Part shown: positions 43,995 to 52,492 of the stretch, one piece after another
How the letters are laid out: each line of letters opens with the position of its first letter
Numbering within the stretch: the first letter of the stretch is position 1
Assembly: GCF_948329515.1 (NCBI RefSeq)
Contig: NZ_CAOJCN010000001.1
Location: forward strand, 678,776-742,775
Source: Cohnella rhizoplanae
Lineage (GTDB): Bacteria > Bacillota > Bacilli > Paenibacillales > Paenibacillaceae
Direction of reading: 5' to 3'
Length of the DNA stretch: 64,000 bases
Made by a program: the position numbers and the translations under genes
Notes under the pieces: generated by a model
The model's database searches: none
What the model saw: only the letters and a program-made list of their open reading frames with translations
Told to the model about the DNA's origin: nothing

Positions 43995-45257
43995 ATGCCA
44001 TCCAACGATACGGTCAAGCAATACGAAGCTGCCAAAGCGCAGTATGCGTCGCTCGGCGTCGACGTAGACGCCGCGCTCGCGAAGCTCGCGGATATCAAGA
44101 TTTCGATGCACTGCTGGCAGGGCGACGACGTGCGCGGCTTCCTGAACCGCGACCAGGATCTGACGGGCGGCATCGCCGTCACGGGCAATTACCCGGGAGC
44201 GGCCCGGACCCCGGACGAGCTGCGCGCCGATCTGGAGAAAGCATTCTCGCTGATTCCCGGCAAACATAAGGTGAATCTGCACGCCATCTACGCGGATACC
44301 GAGGAAAAGGTGGATCTGGACGCGATCGAGCCTCGTCACTACGAGCGCTGGGTCGAGTGGGCGAAGGCGCAGGGCCTCGGACTCGACTTCAACCCGACCT
44401 GCTTTTCTCACGAAAATTCCAAGGACGGCTTCACGCTGAGCCACCCCGATCCGAAGATCCGCGACTTCTGGATCGAGCATTGCAAGCGCTCCCGCCGCGT
44501 GGGCGCCTACTTCGGCAAACAGCTCGGTCAAACCTGCGTCACCAATGTCTGGGTGCCGGACGGCTTCAAGGACAACCCGGTCGACCGGCTCGCACCGCGC
44601 CAGCGGCTGAAGGACGCGCTCGACGAAGTGTTCGCGGAGGAAATTAACCCTGCGCACAACCTCGACGCCGTCGAGAGCAAGGTATTCGGACTCGGCGCGG
44701 AGGCTTATACGGTCGGTTCCCACGAGTTTTACATGGGCTACGGCCTGCAGAACAATAAGCTCATCTGCCTTGACGCCGGCCACTTCCACCCGACCGAAGT
44801 CATCTCCGGCAAGCTGTCTTCCCTGTCGCTGTTCGCCGAAGGCATGCTGCTGCACGTGAGCCGTCCGGTTCGCTGGGACAGCGACCATGTCGTCATCCTC
44901 GACGACGAGCTGCAAGAGATCGGCAAAGAGCTCGTGCGCGGCGACCTGCTCGGCAAGACGCATATCGGCCTCGACTTCTTCGACGCCAGCATCAACCGCG
45001 TCGCAGCCTGGGTCATCGGCACGCGCAACACGATCAAGGCGCTGCTGCAGGCGCTGCTCGAGCCGACGGACGCGCTGCGCAAGGCGGAGCTCGCCGGCGA
45101 CTTCACGACGCGCCTCGCGCTGACCGAGGAGTACAAGACTTATCCGTTCGGCGCGATCTGGGACTACTACTGCGATACGCAGGGCGTACCGGTCCGCGAG
45201 CGTTGGCTCGAAGAGGTCAAGGCGTACGAGCGCGACGTGCTCGCCGCGCGCGGCTGA
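43995..45257 (+). CDS. rhaA: L-rhamnose isomerase
   Basis: RhaA converts L-rhamnose to L-rhamnulose with a divalent metal. The 420-residue protein is the E. coli-type enzyme: [65 protein letters not shown] and [17 protein letters not shown] are all present. ATG 43995 has AAGGAGGAG upstream. It is the second enzyme-coding gene and third gene of the operon; rhaB follows at 30 bases. Confidence 0.97.
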   Translation: MPSNDTVKQYEAAKAQYASLGVDVDAALAKLADIKISMHCWQGDDVRGFLNRDQDLTGGIAVTGNYPGAARTPDELRADLEKAFSLIPGKHKVNLHAIYADTEEKVDLDAIEPRHYERWVEWAKAQGLGLDFNPTCFSHENSKDGFTLSHPDPKIRDFWIEHCKRSRRVGAYFGKQLGQTCVTNVWVPDGFKDNPVDRLAPRQRLKDALDEVFAEEINPAHNLDAVESKVFGLGAEAYTVGSHEFYMGYGLQNNKLICLDAGHFHPTEVISGKLSSLSLFAEGMLLHVSRPVRWDSDHVVILDDELQEIGKELVRGDLLGKTHIGLDFFDASINRVAAWVIGTRNTIKALLQALLEPTDALRKAELAGDFTTRLALTEEYKTYPFGAIWDYYCDTQGVPVRERWLEEVKAYERDVLAARG

Positions 45258-45286
45258 AGCCGGACAGAGAACGGAGGTAGCTGAAG

Positions 45287-46756
45287 ATGGCCGACATATT
45301 GGCTTACGATCTGGGAGCGAGCAGCGGCAGGGCGCTGCTCGGCAGGCTCCGCGGCGGACGGATCGAGACGGAGGAGCTGCACCGCTTCCCCAACGATCCC
45401 GTCCAGGTCGGCGGGCGTCTGCATTGGGACATCCTGCGGCTGCTGCACGAGATCAAGCAGGCGCTGCTTAAGGCCAAACAGAGAGGCACGGACATTCAGA
45501 GCATCGGCATTGACTCCTGGGGCGTCGACTTCGGGTTCATCGGCTCGGACGGCGAGCTGCTCGGCAATCCGTACCATTACCGCGACGGCCATACGGCGGG
45601 CATCATGCCTCGCGTGTTCGCGGAGATCCCCGAGGCCGAGCTGTTCGCGAGGACCGGCATTCAATTTCAGCCGTTCAACACGATCTTCCAGCTGTACGCG
45701 ATGAAGCAAGCGAATAACCCGCTGCTCCGCGAGGCCCGGCGGATCCTCATGATCCCCGACCTGCTGCGGTACTTCCTGACGGGAGAGCTGCACGGGGAGT
45801 TCACCAACGCGACGACGACGCAGCTGTACAATGCCACCGCGAAGGCGTGGGACCGCGAGCTGCTGGCGAAGCTCGATCTGCCCGCGGACTGGTTCGGCCC
45901 CGTGCTCTCGCCGGGCGACCAAGCCGGCACACTCAGCGCAGCGGTGACCGAGGAGCTGGGCATGCCCGCGATTCCGGTCTACGCCGTCGCGGAGCATGAT
46001 ACCGGCTCGGCCGTCGTGGCCGTGCCCGCGCTCGAGGAGCACTTCGCCTATCTCAGCTGCGGCACCTGGTCGCTGATCGGCACCGAAGTGACCGAGCCGG
46101 TGCTCGCCGACCGCGCGCGCGAGCTGAACTTTACCAACGAAGGCGGCGCCTGCGGCACATATCGCTTCTTGAAGAACATCATGGGACTATGGATCGTCAA
46201 CGAATCCCGCAGAGCCTGGGAGCGCGAAGGCCATGCCTATTCGTTTCCCGAGTTGGTCGGGATGGCGGAGGCCGCGCCCGCATTCGCCTCCTTCATCGAT
46301 CCGGACGACGATCTGTTCATGCCGCCGGGCGACATGCCCGGACGCATCGCCGAGTACTGCCGCCGTACGGGGCAGCGGCCGCCTGCCGGCGTCGGAGAGA
46401 CGATGCGCTGCATCCTCGAGAGCCTCGCGCTCAAGTATCGGTACGCGCTGGAGCGGATCGAGGAGCTGACCGGCCGGACGTACGGCGGGCTCTATATGGT
46501 CGGGGGAGGCATCCAGAATACGCTGCTGTGCCGCTGGACGGCGTCGGCGATCGGCAAGCCGGTCTGGGCGGGTCCGGCCGAAGGGAGCGCGATCGGCAAC
46601 CTCGCCGTCCAGTGGATCGCCTCCGGCGAGCTGGCCGATCTGCGCGAGGCGCGCCGGGTCATCCGCGATTCCTTCGACGTCCTGACCTACGAGCCCGCGG
46701 CTGCGGATGCGTGGGAGGACGCCTACGGAAAATTCTTGCGGGCGACATCGCTTTAG
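45287..46756 (+). CDS. rhaB: Rhamnulokinase
   Basis: RhaB phosphorylates L-rhamnulose at C1. The 489-residue FGGY kinase has the first phosphate loop YDLGASSGRALLG, DSWGVDFGFI near residue 80, AEHDTGSAVVAVPA in the hinge and GGGIQNTLLCRWTA as the adenosine motif. It sits between the isomerase and the DeoR regulator and is part of the same transcript. Confidence 0.96.
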   Translation: MADILAYDLGASSGRALLGRLRGGRIETEELHRFPNDPVQVGGRLHWDILRLLHEIKQALLKAKQRGTDIQSIGIDSWGVDFGFIGSDGELLGNPYHYRDGHTAGIMPRVFAEIPEAELFARTGIQFQPFNTIFQLYAMKQANNPLLREARRILMIPDLLRYFLTGELHGEFTNATTTQLYNATAKAWDRELLAKLDLPADWFGPVLSPGDQAGTLSAAVTEELGMPAIPVYAVAEHDTGSAVVAVPALEEHFAYLSCGTWSLIGTEVTEPVLADRARELNFTNEGGACGTYRFLKNIMGLWIVNESRRAWEREGHAYSFPELVGMAEAAPAFASFIDPDDDLFMPPGDMPGRIAEYCRRTGQRPPAGVGETMRCILESLALKYRYALERIEELTGRTYGGLYMVGGGIQNTLLCRWTASAIGKPVWAGPAEGSAIGNLAVQWIASGELADLREARRVIRDSFDVLTYEPAAADAWEDAYGKFLRATSL

Positions 46757-46786
46757 ACGTAGGATAGGAGGAAAGGAGGACGCCGA

Positions 46787-47557
46787 ATGCTCGTCGCGGA
46801 ACGTTATGAAAAAATCGTGGAGCTCGTTAACGAACGCGGCAGCATCCGCGTGTCCGAGCTGTCCGAGCTGTGCGGCGTGACGGAGGAGACGATCCGCCGG
46901 GACCTCGACCGGCTGGAGCAGGCGGGACGGCTGCGCCGGTCGCACGGCGGCGCCGTCAGCGTCAAGGACCTGGATGCGCACGCGCAGCCGGAGACGCCGT
47001 ACTCGGAGCGGGAGATCATCCGCGCCGACGACAAGCGGCGGATCGCTCTGGAGGCGATCAAGCTCATCTCGCCCAAGGACCGGATCCTGCTGGACGCCAG
47101 CTCCACGACCTGGTACATGGCCCGCGAGATGCCCGACATTCCGCTGACCGTGCTGACCAATTCGATCAAGGTCGCGCTCGAGCTCGCCGGCAAGGAGAAG
47201 ATCGAGGTCATCTCGACCGGCGGCCAGCTCGCCCGCAGGTCGCTGTCGTACGTCGGTCCGCTCGCCGAGCGCTCGCTCGACGCCTATCACGTCGACAAGC
47301 TGTTCCTCTCGTGCAAGGGCGTCCACCTGGAGCGGGGCATCAGCGAGTCCAACGAGCTTCAGGCGCGGATCAAGCACAAGATGATCGGAATGGCCGACCA
47401 GGTGCACGTGCTGGCGGACTCGAGCAAGTTCGGCGTGCAGGCGTTCACGCACGTGTCCGATCTGTCCGAGGTGGACCGGATCGTGACCGACCGGCGATTG
47501 CCGGGCGAGATCCTGCGCGAGCTGGAGTCGCGGGGCATCCGCGTTAGCACGGCCTGA
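46787..47557 (+). CDS. DeoR-family transcriptional regulator of the rhamnose operon
   Basis: The 256-residue protein has the DeoR winged helix (RYEKIVELVNERGSIRVSEL, then the recognition helix EETIRRDLDRLEQ) and the C-terminal sugar-phosphate-binding DeoRC domain (LDASSTTWYMAREM; ISTGGQLARRSLSYVGPLAE; VHVLADSSKFG). Regulators of this class usually repress their operon until a sugar-phosphate intermediate appears. The last-gene position and the AT-rich direct repeats at the operon promoter support autoregulation of the rha operon. A terminator follows. Confidence 0.92.
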   Translation: MLVAERYEKIVELVNERGSIRVSELSELCGVTEETIRRDLDRLEQAGRLRRSHGGAVSVKDLDAHAQPETPYSEREIIRADDKRRIALEAIKLISPKDRILLDASSTTWYMAREMPDIPLTVLTNSIKVALELAGKEKIEVISTGGQLARRSLSYVGPLAERSLDAYHVDKLFLSCKGVHLERGISESNELQARIKHKMIGMADQVHVLADSSKFGVQAFTHVSDLSEVDRIVTDRRLPGEILRELESRGIRVSTA

Positions 47558-47568
47558 CATGATGCAGC

Positions 47569-47591
47569 GGCGCAGACTCGTCTGCGCCTTT
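47569..47591 (+). terminator. Terminator of the rhamnose operon
   Basis: GGCGCAG pairs with CTGCGCC across ACTCGT and is followed by TTT. The T tract is short, so read-through into lutABC is possible. Confidence 0.65.
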
Positions 47592-47604
47592 AGCCACCCT
47601 TAAC

Positions 47605-47615
47605 TTGTCTGACAA
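47605..47615. promoter_or_regulatory. Candidate GntR/FadR-type operator upstream of lutABC
   Basis: TTGTC-T-GACAA is a perfect 11-base palindrome of the size and shape bound by FadR-subfamily GntR regulators. It overlaps a possible promoter (TTAACT at 47600-47605, TATATC at 47623-47628). A GntR/FadR-type gene ends the operon. Confidence 0.55.
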
Positions 47616-47649
47616 CCTGACATATATCATGGACGCGAGGTGTCTAGCT

Positions 47650-48378
47650 ATGAAGGTCTCATTGTTCATTACCTGCCTCGGAGACGCGATCTATCCGCGC
47701 GTCGGCGAGGCGATGGTCCGGGTGCTCTCGCAATACGGGGTATCGCTTGAATTTCCCCGGCTCCAGACCTGCTGCGGCCAGCCTGCCTTCAACAGCGGTT
47801 ATTGGCAGGAGGCGAGGGCCAGCGCCAAGACGATTCTCGACGCGTTCGAGGACAGCGACTTCGTCATCTCTCCGTCCGGCTCCTGCACGGGCATGATCCA
47901 TCATTACCCCAAGCTGTTCGAGTCCGATCCGTTCCAGCTCGCGCGGGCGGAGCGGCTGCGGGACAAGTCTTATGAATTCACGCAATTTCTCGTGAACGTA
48001 CTCGGAGTGACGGACGTCGGCGCCCGTTTTCCGCACAAGGTGACCTATCATCCGTCCTGTCACGGCACGAGGCTGCTCGGCGTCAAGCACGAACCGATGA
48101 CGCTCATGTCCAACGTCCGGGATCTTGAGTTCGTGCCGCTGCCGTTCGCGGAGGACTGCTGCGGCTTCGGCGGCACATTCGCCGTCAAAATGGCGGATAT
48201 CTCCGGGGCGATGGTGACGGAGAAGGTCGATCACGTGAAGGAGACGGAGGCGGAGGTGCTCGTCGGACTCGATATGGCCTGCCTCATGAACATCGCGGGC
48301 AACCTGCGTTATCGCGGAGAACAGGTGCGCGTGATGCATCTGGCCGAGGTATTGGCGGAAGGGGCGGGACTGGCATGA
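47650..48378 (+). CDS. lutA: L-lactate oxidation iron-sulfur protein LutA
   Basis: The 242-residue protein has two Cys-rich CCG domains (LQTCCGQPAFNSGYW and EDCCGFGGTFAVK), the LutA/YkgE arrangement that likely binds an Fe-S cluster. LutABC is the cytoplasmic complex that oxidises L-lactate to pyruvate. ATG 47650 has GAGGTG upstream. It overlaps lutB by four bases. Following the rhamnose operon, it can use the lactate formed by RhaEW. Confidence 0.95.
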   Translation: MKVSLFITCLGDAIYPRVGEAMVRVLSQYGVSLEFPRLQTCCGQPAFNSGYWQEARASAKTILDAFEDSDFVISPSGSCTGMIHHYPKLFESDPFQLARAERLRDKSYEFTQFLVNVLGVTDVGARFPHKVTYHPSCHGTRLLGVKHEPMTLMSNVRDLEFVPLPFAEDCCGFGGTFAVKMADISGAMVTEKVDHVKETEAEVLVGLDMACLMNIAGNLRYRGEQVRVMHLAEVLAEGAGLA

Positions 48379-49892
48379 GCGCGAATAAAGGGAAGTCTTC
48401 GGTCAAGGAACGGGCCGAGCTGGCGCTGAACGACGAATTTCTCGTCAAGGCGGTGAAGTTCACGACCGAGCGGCTTCGCAACGGGAAAAAGAATGCATCG
48501 GCGGAGCATGGGAACTGGGATGAATGGCGCGAACGGGGACGGCAAATCCGGCTGCATACGATCGCCCATCTCGACTATTATCTGAACCTGTTCGTCGACA
48601 ATGCGAGAGCGAACGGCGTGCACGTGCACTTCGCCGACAAGGGCGAGGACGCGGTCGCCATCGCGATGGAGATCGCGCAGCGCAAGGCGGCCAAGACGGT
48701 CGTCAAGTCGAAGTCGATGGTGTCCGAGGAGCTGCACCTGAACCATGCGCTCGAGCAGATCGGCGTCGAGGCGATCGAGACGGACCTCGGCGAATATATA
48801 ATCCAGCTGGCAGGCGAGATGCCTTCTCATATCGTCATTCCGGCGATTCACAAGAACCGGTACCAGATCGCGGACCTGCTCTCCGAGGTGGCGGGGGAGC
48901 GGCTCGAGGCGGATACGACCGTGCTGGCCGGCTTCGTGCGCAAGAAGCTGCGCGAGAAGTTCCTCGAGGCGGACATCGGCATGACCGGCTGCAACTTCGC
49001 TATCGCGGAGACCGGTTCGATGGTGTTGTTTGAGAACGAAGGCAACGCGCGCATGGTTACGACCGTGCCCAAGACGCAGATCACGCTCATGGGCATGGAG
49101 CGCATCATCCCTTCGTTCGAGGATCTCGAGGTGATGGCGACGCTGCTGCCGCGCTCTGCGACCGGCCAGAAGCTGACGATGTACATGTCGGCGATCACGG
49201 GACCCAAGCGGACGGCCGACGCGGACGGTCCCGAGGAGATGCATATCATCATCGTCGACAACGGACGCTCGCTGCAACTGGGCGATCCCGAGTTCCAGGA
49301 GCTGCTCAACTGCATCCGCTGCGGCGCCTGCCTGAATGCCTGTCCGGTCTATCGCCATATCGGCGGACACGCTTACGGCAGCACGTACAGCGGCCCGATC
49401 GGCGCGGTGCTCACGCCGGCGCTCAACAAGAACGTCGCCGAGTGGGACGATATCGCCAACGCATCGAGCCTGTGCGGCGCCTGCTACGAGGCTTGTCCGG
49501 TCAAGATCCCGCTGCACGATATGCTGATCTATCTGCGGCGCCGCAAGGTAGAGACGGGCAACGGCAAGGCGGTCGAGACGGCGGGCATGAAGGGATTCGC
49601 CGCGTTGACGGGATCGAGCGCGGCGATGAAGGCCGCGCTCGCGATCGGCAAGATCGGCCAGCGGCTCGTCGTCCGGGGCGGCGAGATCCGGACCAAGCTC
49701 GGCCCGCTCAAGGGCTGGAACAGCTACCGGGTCACGCCGAGTCTGCCCAGACGCTCCTTCCGCGACCGCTGGGAGAAGCTCGATCGCGAGATCGACGCCA
49801 AGCGGCCGCCGATGGCGCCGGATATGAAGCGCAGAATGGAACGGATCGTCCAAGAGCGGGAACAAGGAGGCGGCGGACATGGCGGACATTAA
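48375..49892 (+). CDS. lutB: L-lactate oxidation iron-sulfur protein LutB
   Basis: The 505-residue protein has an N-terminal DUF162/LUD domain (about 60-300; VVKSKSMVSEELHLN, EADIGMTGCNFAIAETGS) and two 4Fe-4S motifs, CIRCGACLNACPVYRHIGG near 315 and CGACYEACPVKIPLHD near 370. It is the central subunit of LutABC. It overlaps lutA by ATGA and lutC by 14 bases, so translation is coupled. The C-terminal 20 residues are Gly/His-rich. Confidence 0.96.
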   Translation: MSANKGKSSVKERAELALNDEFLVKAVKFTTERLRNGKKNASAEHGNWDEWRERGRQIRLHTIAHLDYYLNLFVDNARANGVHVHFADKGEDAVAIAMEIAQRKAAKTVVKSKSMVSEELHLNHALEQIGVEAIETDLGEYIIQLAGEMPSHIVIPAIHKNRYQIADLLSEVAGERLEADTTVLAGFVRKKLREKFLEADIGMTGCNFAIAETGSMVLFENEGNARMVTTVPKTQITLMGMERIIPSFEDLEVMATLLPRSATGQKLTMYMSAITGPKRTADADGPEEMHIIIVDNGRSLQLGDPEFQELLNCIRCGACLNACPVYRHIGGHAYGSTYSGPIGAVLTPALNKNVAEWDDIANASSLCGACYEACPVKIPLHDMLIYLRRRKVETGNGKAVETAGMKGFAALTGSSAAMKAALAIGKIGQRLVVRGGEIRTKLGPLKGWNSYRVTPSLPRRSFRDRWEKLDREIDAKRPPMAPDMKRRMERIVQEREQGGGGHGGH

Positions 49893-50691
49893 GCGGCAGG
49901 CAGTTGGCGAGAGTATCGGCGAAGGCAAGACTGCGGCTGGCGCGGCGCAGGCCGGACTCGCGGGCGCCGACGCGGAGCACGCAGCCTGGCTGGCGGAGAT
50001 GGAGCGCGCGTCCCGGGCCAAGCAGGAGTCGTTCATGAACGGCATCTCCGCCAGGCTGCGCCACCCGCGCATGACGACGAATCCCCAGCAGCCGGCGCGG
50101 GGCGCGCCGGACTTCTGGCGGACGTTCGACTGGACGCCGGAGGAGCGGATCGAGCGATTCGAGGCCAATTGGCGCAGCGTAGGCGGACATACCGCGCGCG
50201 TCCGGGACCTGGACGAAGCAGGACGCTTCATCGCGGAGCGGGCGCAGGAGCTGAGCGCGCGGATCATCGTCCGGCAGGACCAGGATGAGTTGGCCGCGCT
50301 TGGCTTGGAGACGTCCGTGCCCGAGGCCGAGGTCTCGGTCTGGAATTCGGAAGCGGACGTCTCGTGGAAGGCGCGAGCGGCCGAAGCGGACATCGGCGTC
50401 GTGCTGGCCGACCAGGCGCTCGCTTATACCGGCACGGTCGTCGTGCGATCAGCGCCGGGCAAAGGCAGGTCGGTGTCCTTGCTGCCGACCGTGCTGTTCA
50501 TCCTGGTCCCGGCGGAGCGTCTAGGCACGCGTCTCGGCGAAGCGCTCATTCCGATGGACGAGGGCGGCCGCGAGGCGCTGCCGGCCGGCGTCCACTTCAT
50601 CACGGGACCGAGCCGGTCCTCGGACATCGAGAACGACCTGACGATCGGCGTGCACGGTCCCGGCGTCGTATACGCGCTGATCATCGGCTGA
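49879..50691 (+). CDS. lutC: L-lactate oxidation protein LutC
   Basis: The 270-residue LUD-domain protein is the third LutABC subunit (EVSVWNSEADVSWKARAAEA; GVVLADQALAYTGTVVV; FITGPSRSSDIENDLTIGVH). The N-terminal 45 residues, ahead of MNGISARLRHPRM, are an extension compared with many LutC proteins. ATG 49879 has AAGGAGG upstream and overlaps lutB. A GntR regulator gene follows after about 28 bases. Confidence 0.93.
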   Translation: MADIKRQAVGESIGEGKTAAGAAQAGLAGADAEHAAWLAEMERASRAKQESFMNGISARLRHPRMTTNPQQPARGAPDFWRTFDWTPEERIERFEANWRSVGGHTARVRDLDEAGRFIAERAQELSARIIVRQDQDELAALGLETSVPEAEVSVWNSEADVSWKARAAEADIGVVLADQALAYTGTVVVRSAPGKGRSVSLLPTVLFILVPAERLGTRLGEALIPMDEGGREALPAGVHFITGPSRSSDIENDLTIGVHGPGVVYALIIG

Positions 50692-50719
50692 AGCGGATTA
50701 CGGATGGGAGGCGAGACCG

Positions 50720-51451
50720 ATCGAAGCGAAGCGTCTGACCAAGCGCAACCATTATGAAGAGATCGCGTTGCAGATCCGCCGTCAGATCGAGGACGGCCGG
50801 CTGCAGCCCGGCGACAAGCTCCCTTCGACGCGGGAGATCTCCGAGCAGTTCGGCGTCGGCCGCTCCACTACGCGCGAGGCGCTCAGCGCGCTCAAGGCGA
50901 TGGGGCTCATCGATATCCGCCAGGGCGGCGGCTGCCGGGTGATCTCGGCGCTCCCGGCCGACCAGGCGCAGCGGTCCGCCGGAGCGGCAGTGCCGCCGGA
51001 GCTGCTGTCATTGCGCGACGGGCGCAAGACGCTGCTCGAGCTTCTCGAGGTGCGCCAGACGCTCGAGGTATCGATCGCGTCGATCGCCGCGTCCAAGCGG
51101 ACGCCCGGCGATCTTGCCGCGCTGCGTTCGCTTCAGCTCGAGATGGAACGAGCGATCGGCGACGATATGGAGGGGGAGCGTACCGACCTCCAGTTCCATC
51201 TCCTGCTTGCCAAGGCGACGCGCAACGACATCATGATCTCGCTGTTCGCGTCGATCACGGGCCAGATGGAACGTGCGATCCGCGACATCCGCCGCGTGGA
51301 GCTTTATGCGAACCGTTCGGTCGCGCGCAGGCTGTTCGAGGAGCACTCGGCGATCCTCGATGCCGTCGCGGAGCAGGAGCCGCTCGCTGCGTCGCTGCGT
51401 ATGAACGAGCACCTGGCGCACGTGGAGCGGATGCTGCTGCGGCATCTGTAA
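50720..51451 (+). CDS. lutR: GntR/FadR-family regulator, probably LutR; no canonical start codon
   Basis: The regulator has a GntR winged helix (YEEIALQIRRQIEDGRLQPG; STREISEQFGVGRSTTREAL) and an FCD ligand-binding domain with metal-ligand-like residues (LHLLLAKATRN-type segment and the final HLAHVERMLLRHL). LutR of B. subtilis is of this class and represses lutABC. Coding begins before any in-frame ATG, GTG or TTG: GGGAGG at 50706-50711 is ideally placed for ATC 50720 (243 residues). CTG 50735 is another option. TTG 50768 would cut into the first DNA-binding-domain helix. Confidence 0.8.
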   Translation: MEAKRLTKRNHYEEIALQIRRQIEDGRLQPGDKLPSTREISEQFGVGRSTTREALSALKAMGLIDIRQGGGCRVISALPADQAQRSAGAAVPPELLSLRDGRKTLLELLEVRQTLEVSIASIAASKRTPGDLAALRSLQLEMERAIGDDMEGERTDLQFHLLLAKATRNDIMISLFASITGQMERAIRDIRRVELYANRSVARRLFEEHSAILDAVAEQEPLAASLRMNEHLAHVERMLLRHL

Positions 51452-51456
51452 ACTAA

Positions 51457-51508
51457 AGAAGGTACATTCCCCCTGTAGCTCCGGGGCTATGTACCTTCTT
51501 GCTTTTTC
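51457..51508 (+). terminator. Long-stem terminator after the lut operon
   Basis: AAGAAGGTACAT pairs with ATGTACCTTCTT, with an inner CCCC/GGGG stem, and is followed by a T-rich tail. Confidence 0.9.
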
Positions 51509-51525
51509 TTGCATTCTTAGCAACT

Positions 51526-51690
51526 CTCTAAGCTCATATTTTGCACCTACAGCCGCATTTCCGGCTGCCTCCGCGGCTCTAAGCTCACATTTTGCGCCTA
51601 CAACATCAATTCCGGGCGCCTCCGTCGCTCTAGCTCTAAGCTCACATTTTGCGCCTACAGCCGCATTTTCGGCTGTCTCCAATGCTCTGA
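51526..51690. repeat. Three imperfect tandem copies of a 51-base unit
   Basis: Copies begin at 51526, 51577 and 51634 with CTCTAAGCTCA and share TTTTGC-CCTACA and, in copies 1 and 3, AGCCGCATTT. The period is 51 bases (17 codons), with a 6-base CTCTAG insertion before copy 3. A partial fourth start (CTCTGAGC) follows. Both strands are open in one frame, but no ribosome site supports a gene. It lies in the gap between two convergent genes. Confidence 0.8.
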
Positions 51691-51700
51691 GCACCAGGCT

Positions 51701-52237
51701 TCAGCCCAGCAGATAGCCCATCAGCTTCTCCCCGGCAAATGCATACAAGGCCATCATCGGCAGCTTGCCGAGCGCGGTGCCCGCGATGTAAGGCAGCGGA
51801 CGGATGCCGGCGGCTGCGGCGTACAGATTCACGAGCGGCTGAGGCAGGAAGGGGACGAGCCTGGCGACGAATACGAACCAGAACGGCCTGCGGCCGAGCC
51901 TCCCGGCGAACGCCTGCAGCCTGGGACTGCGGGCCAGCCAGCCCTCGGCCGCGTCCGCGAGGAACAGCCTTGCATAGAAGTACATGAGCACGGCCGCAAG
52001 CGTCGCGCCGAACCAGCTGATGGCGGCCCCTCCCGGCGCGCCGTACGCGTAGGCGGCAAGGGCGATGAAAAGCTTATAAGGAAGAACGGGAAAAAATGCG
52101 AGCGCCACGGCCAGCAGCAGCATCGTCCAGACCGATCCGGACCCGCTTTGCATGAGCGCGAGCAGCTCGTCTTTGTATAACCAAAGTCCGCATACGACAA
52201 GGCCGTATATCACGACGGCCCATCCGATTTTTTTCAT
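51701..52237 (-). CDS. TVP38/TMEM64-family (DedA-like) membrane protein
   Basis: The 178-residue membrane protein has an N-terminal helix (residues 5-21), several more helices, and the VTT-domain motif FVARLVPFLPQPLVNLYAAAAGI followed in the chain by LPYIAGTALGKLP. Family members act in lipid scrambling or transport, including undecaprenyl-phosphate recycling in some. At about 180 residues it is short but complete. It stands alone on the minus strand. Confidence 0.88.
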   Translation of the reverse strand: MKKIGWAVVIYGLVVCGLWLYKDELLALMQSGSGSVWTMLLLAVALAFFPVLPYKLFIALAAYAYGAPGGAAISWFGATLAAVLMYFYARLFLADAAEGWLARSPRLQAFAGRLGRRPFWFVFVARLVPFLPQPLVNLYAAAAGIRPLPYIAGTALGKLPMMALYAFAGEKLMGYLLG

Positions 52238-52397
52238 CGCCGCACCTATAACGTCCGAACCGACGTATCCTCTCCCGATGGCACCGTTCGCCGGCTATAT
52301 TTCTCCGACAAAATCATAGATTCAGACTACCGCATATCGCGGCCGGACCGCAACCGCCGGATCGGACGGATAAGCTGCCGCCAAGCTGACATCGCGC

Positions 52398-52426
52398 TTG
52401 CTTCCGCCACGGCTGGCGCATATACT
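52398..52426 (+). promoter_or_regulatory. Sigma-A promoter of the dNTPase gene
   Basis: TTGCTT (52398-52403) and TATACT (52421-52426) are separated by 17 bases. Confidence 0.75.
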
Positions 52427-52492
52427 ATATCCCAATATCAACGCCGGTTGGACCAAGCATAGCCGTTCAGACCGTAGAGGAGCAAGAGGCCG

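Noticed and set aside
48309..50393. A 694-codon open frame on the minus strand opposite lutB and lutC
   Set aside because: It is antisense to three well-supported overlapping genes, has no ribosome site, and its Arg/His/Asp-rich composition is what high-GC third positions produce. The similar long antisense frames at 42138-43916, 8618-9739 and 4144-5415 were rejected for the same reason.
50768..51451. TTG 50768 as start of the GntR regulator
   Set aside because: It would remove the beginning of the conserved DNA-binding domain (NHYEEIA) and has no ribosome site, unlike the site serving ATC 50720.
51489..51716. Short frames on both strands across the 51-base repeats
   Set aside because: They arise from the repeat period being a multiple of three; neither has a ribosome site, and the minus-strand one runs into the GntR gene.
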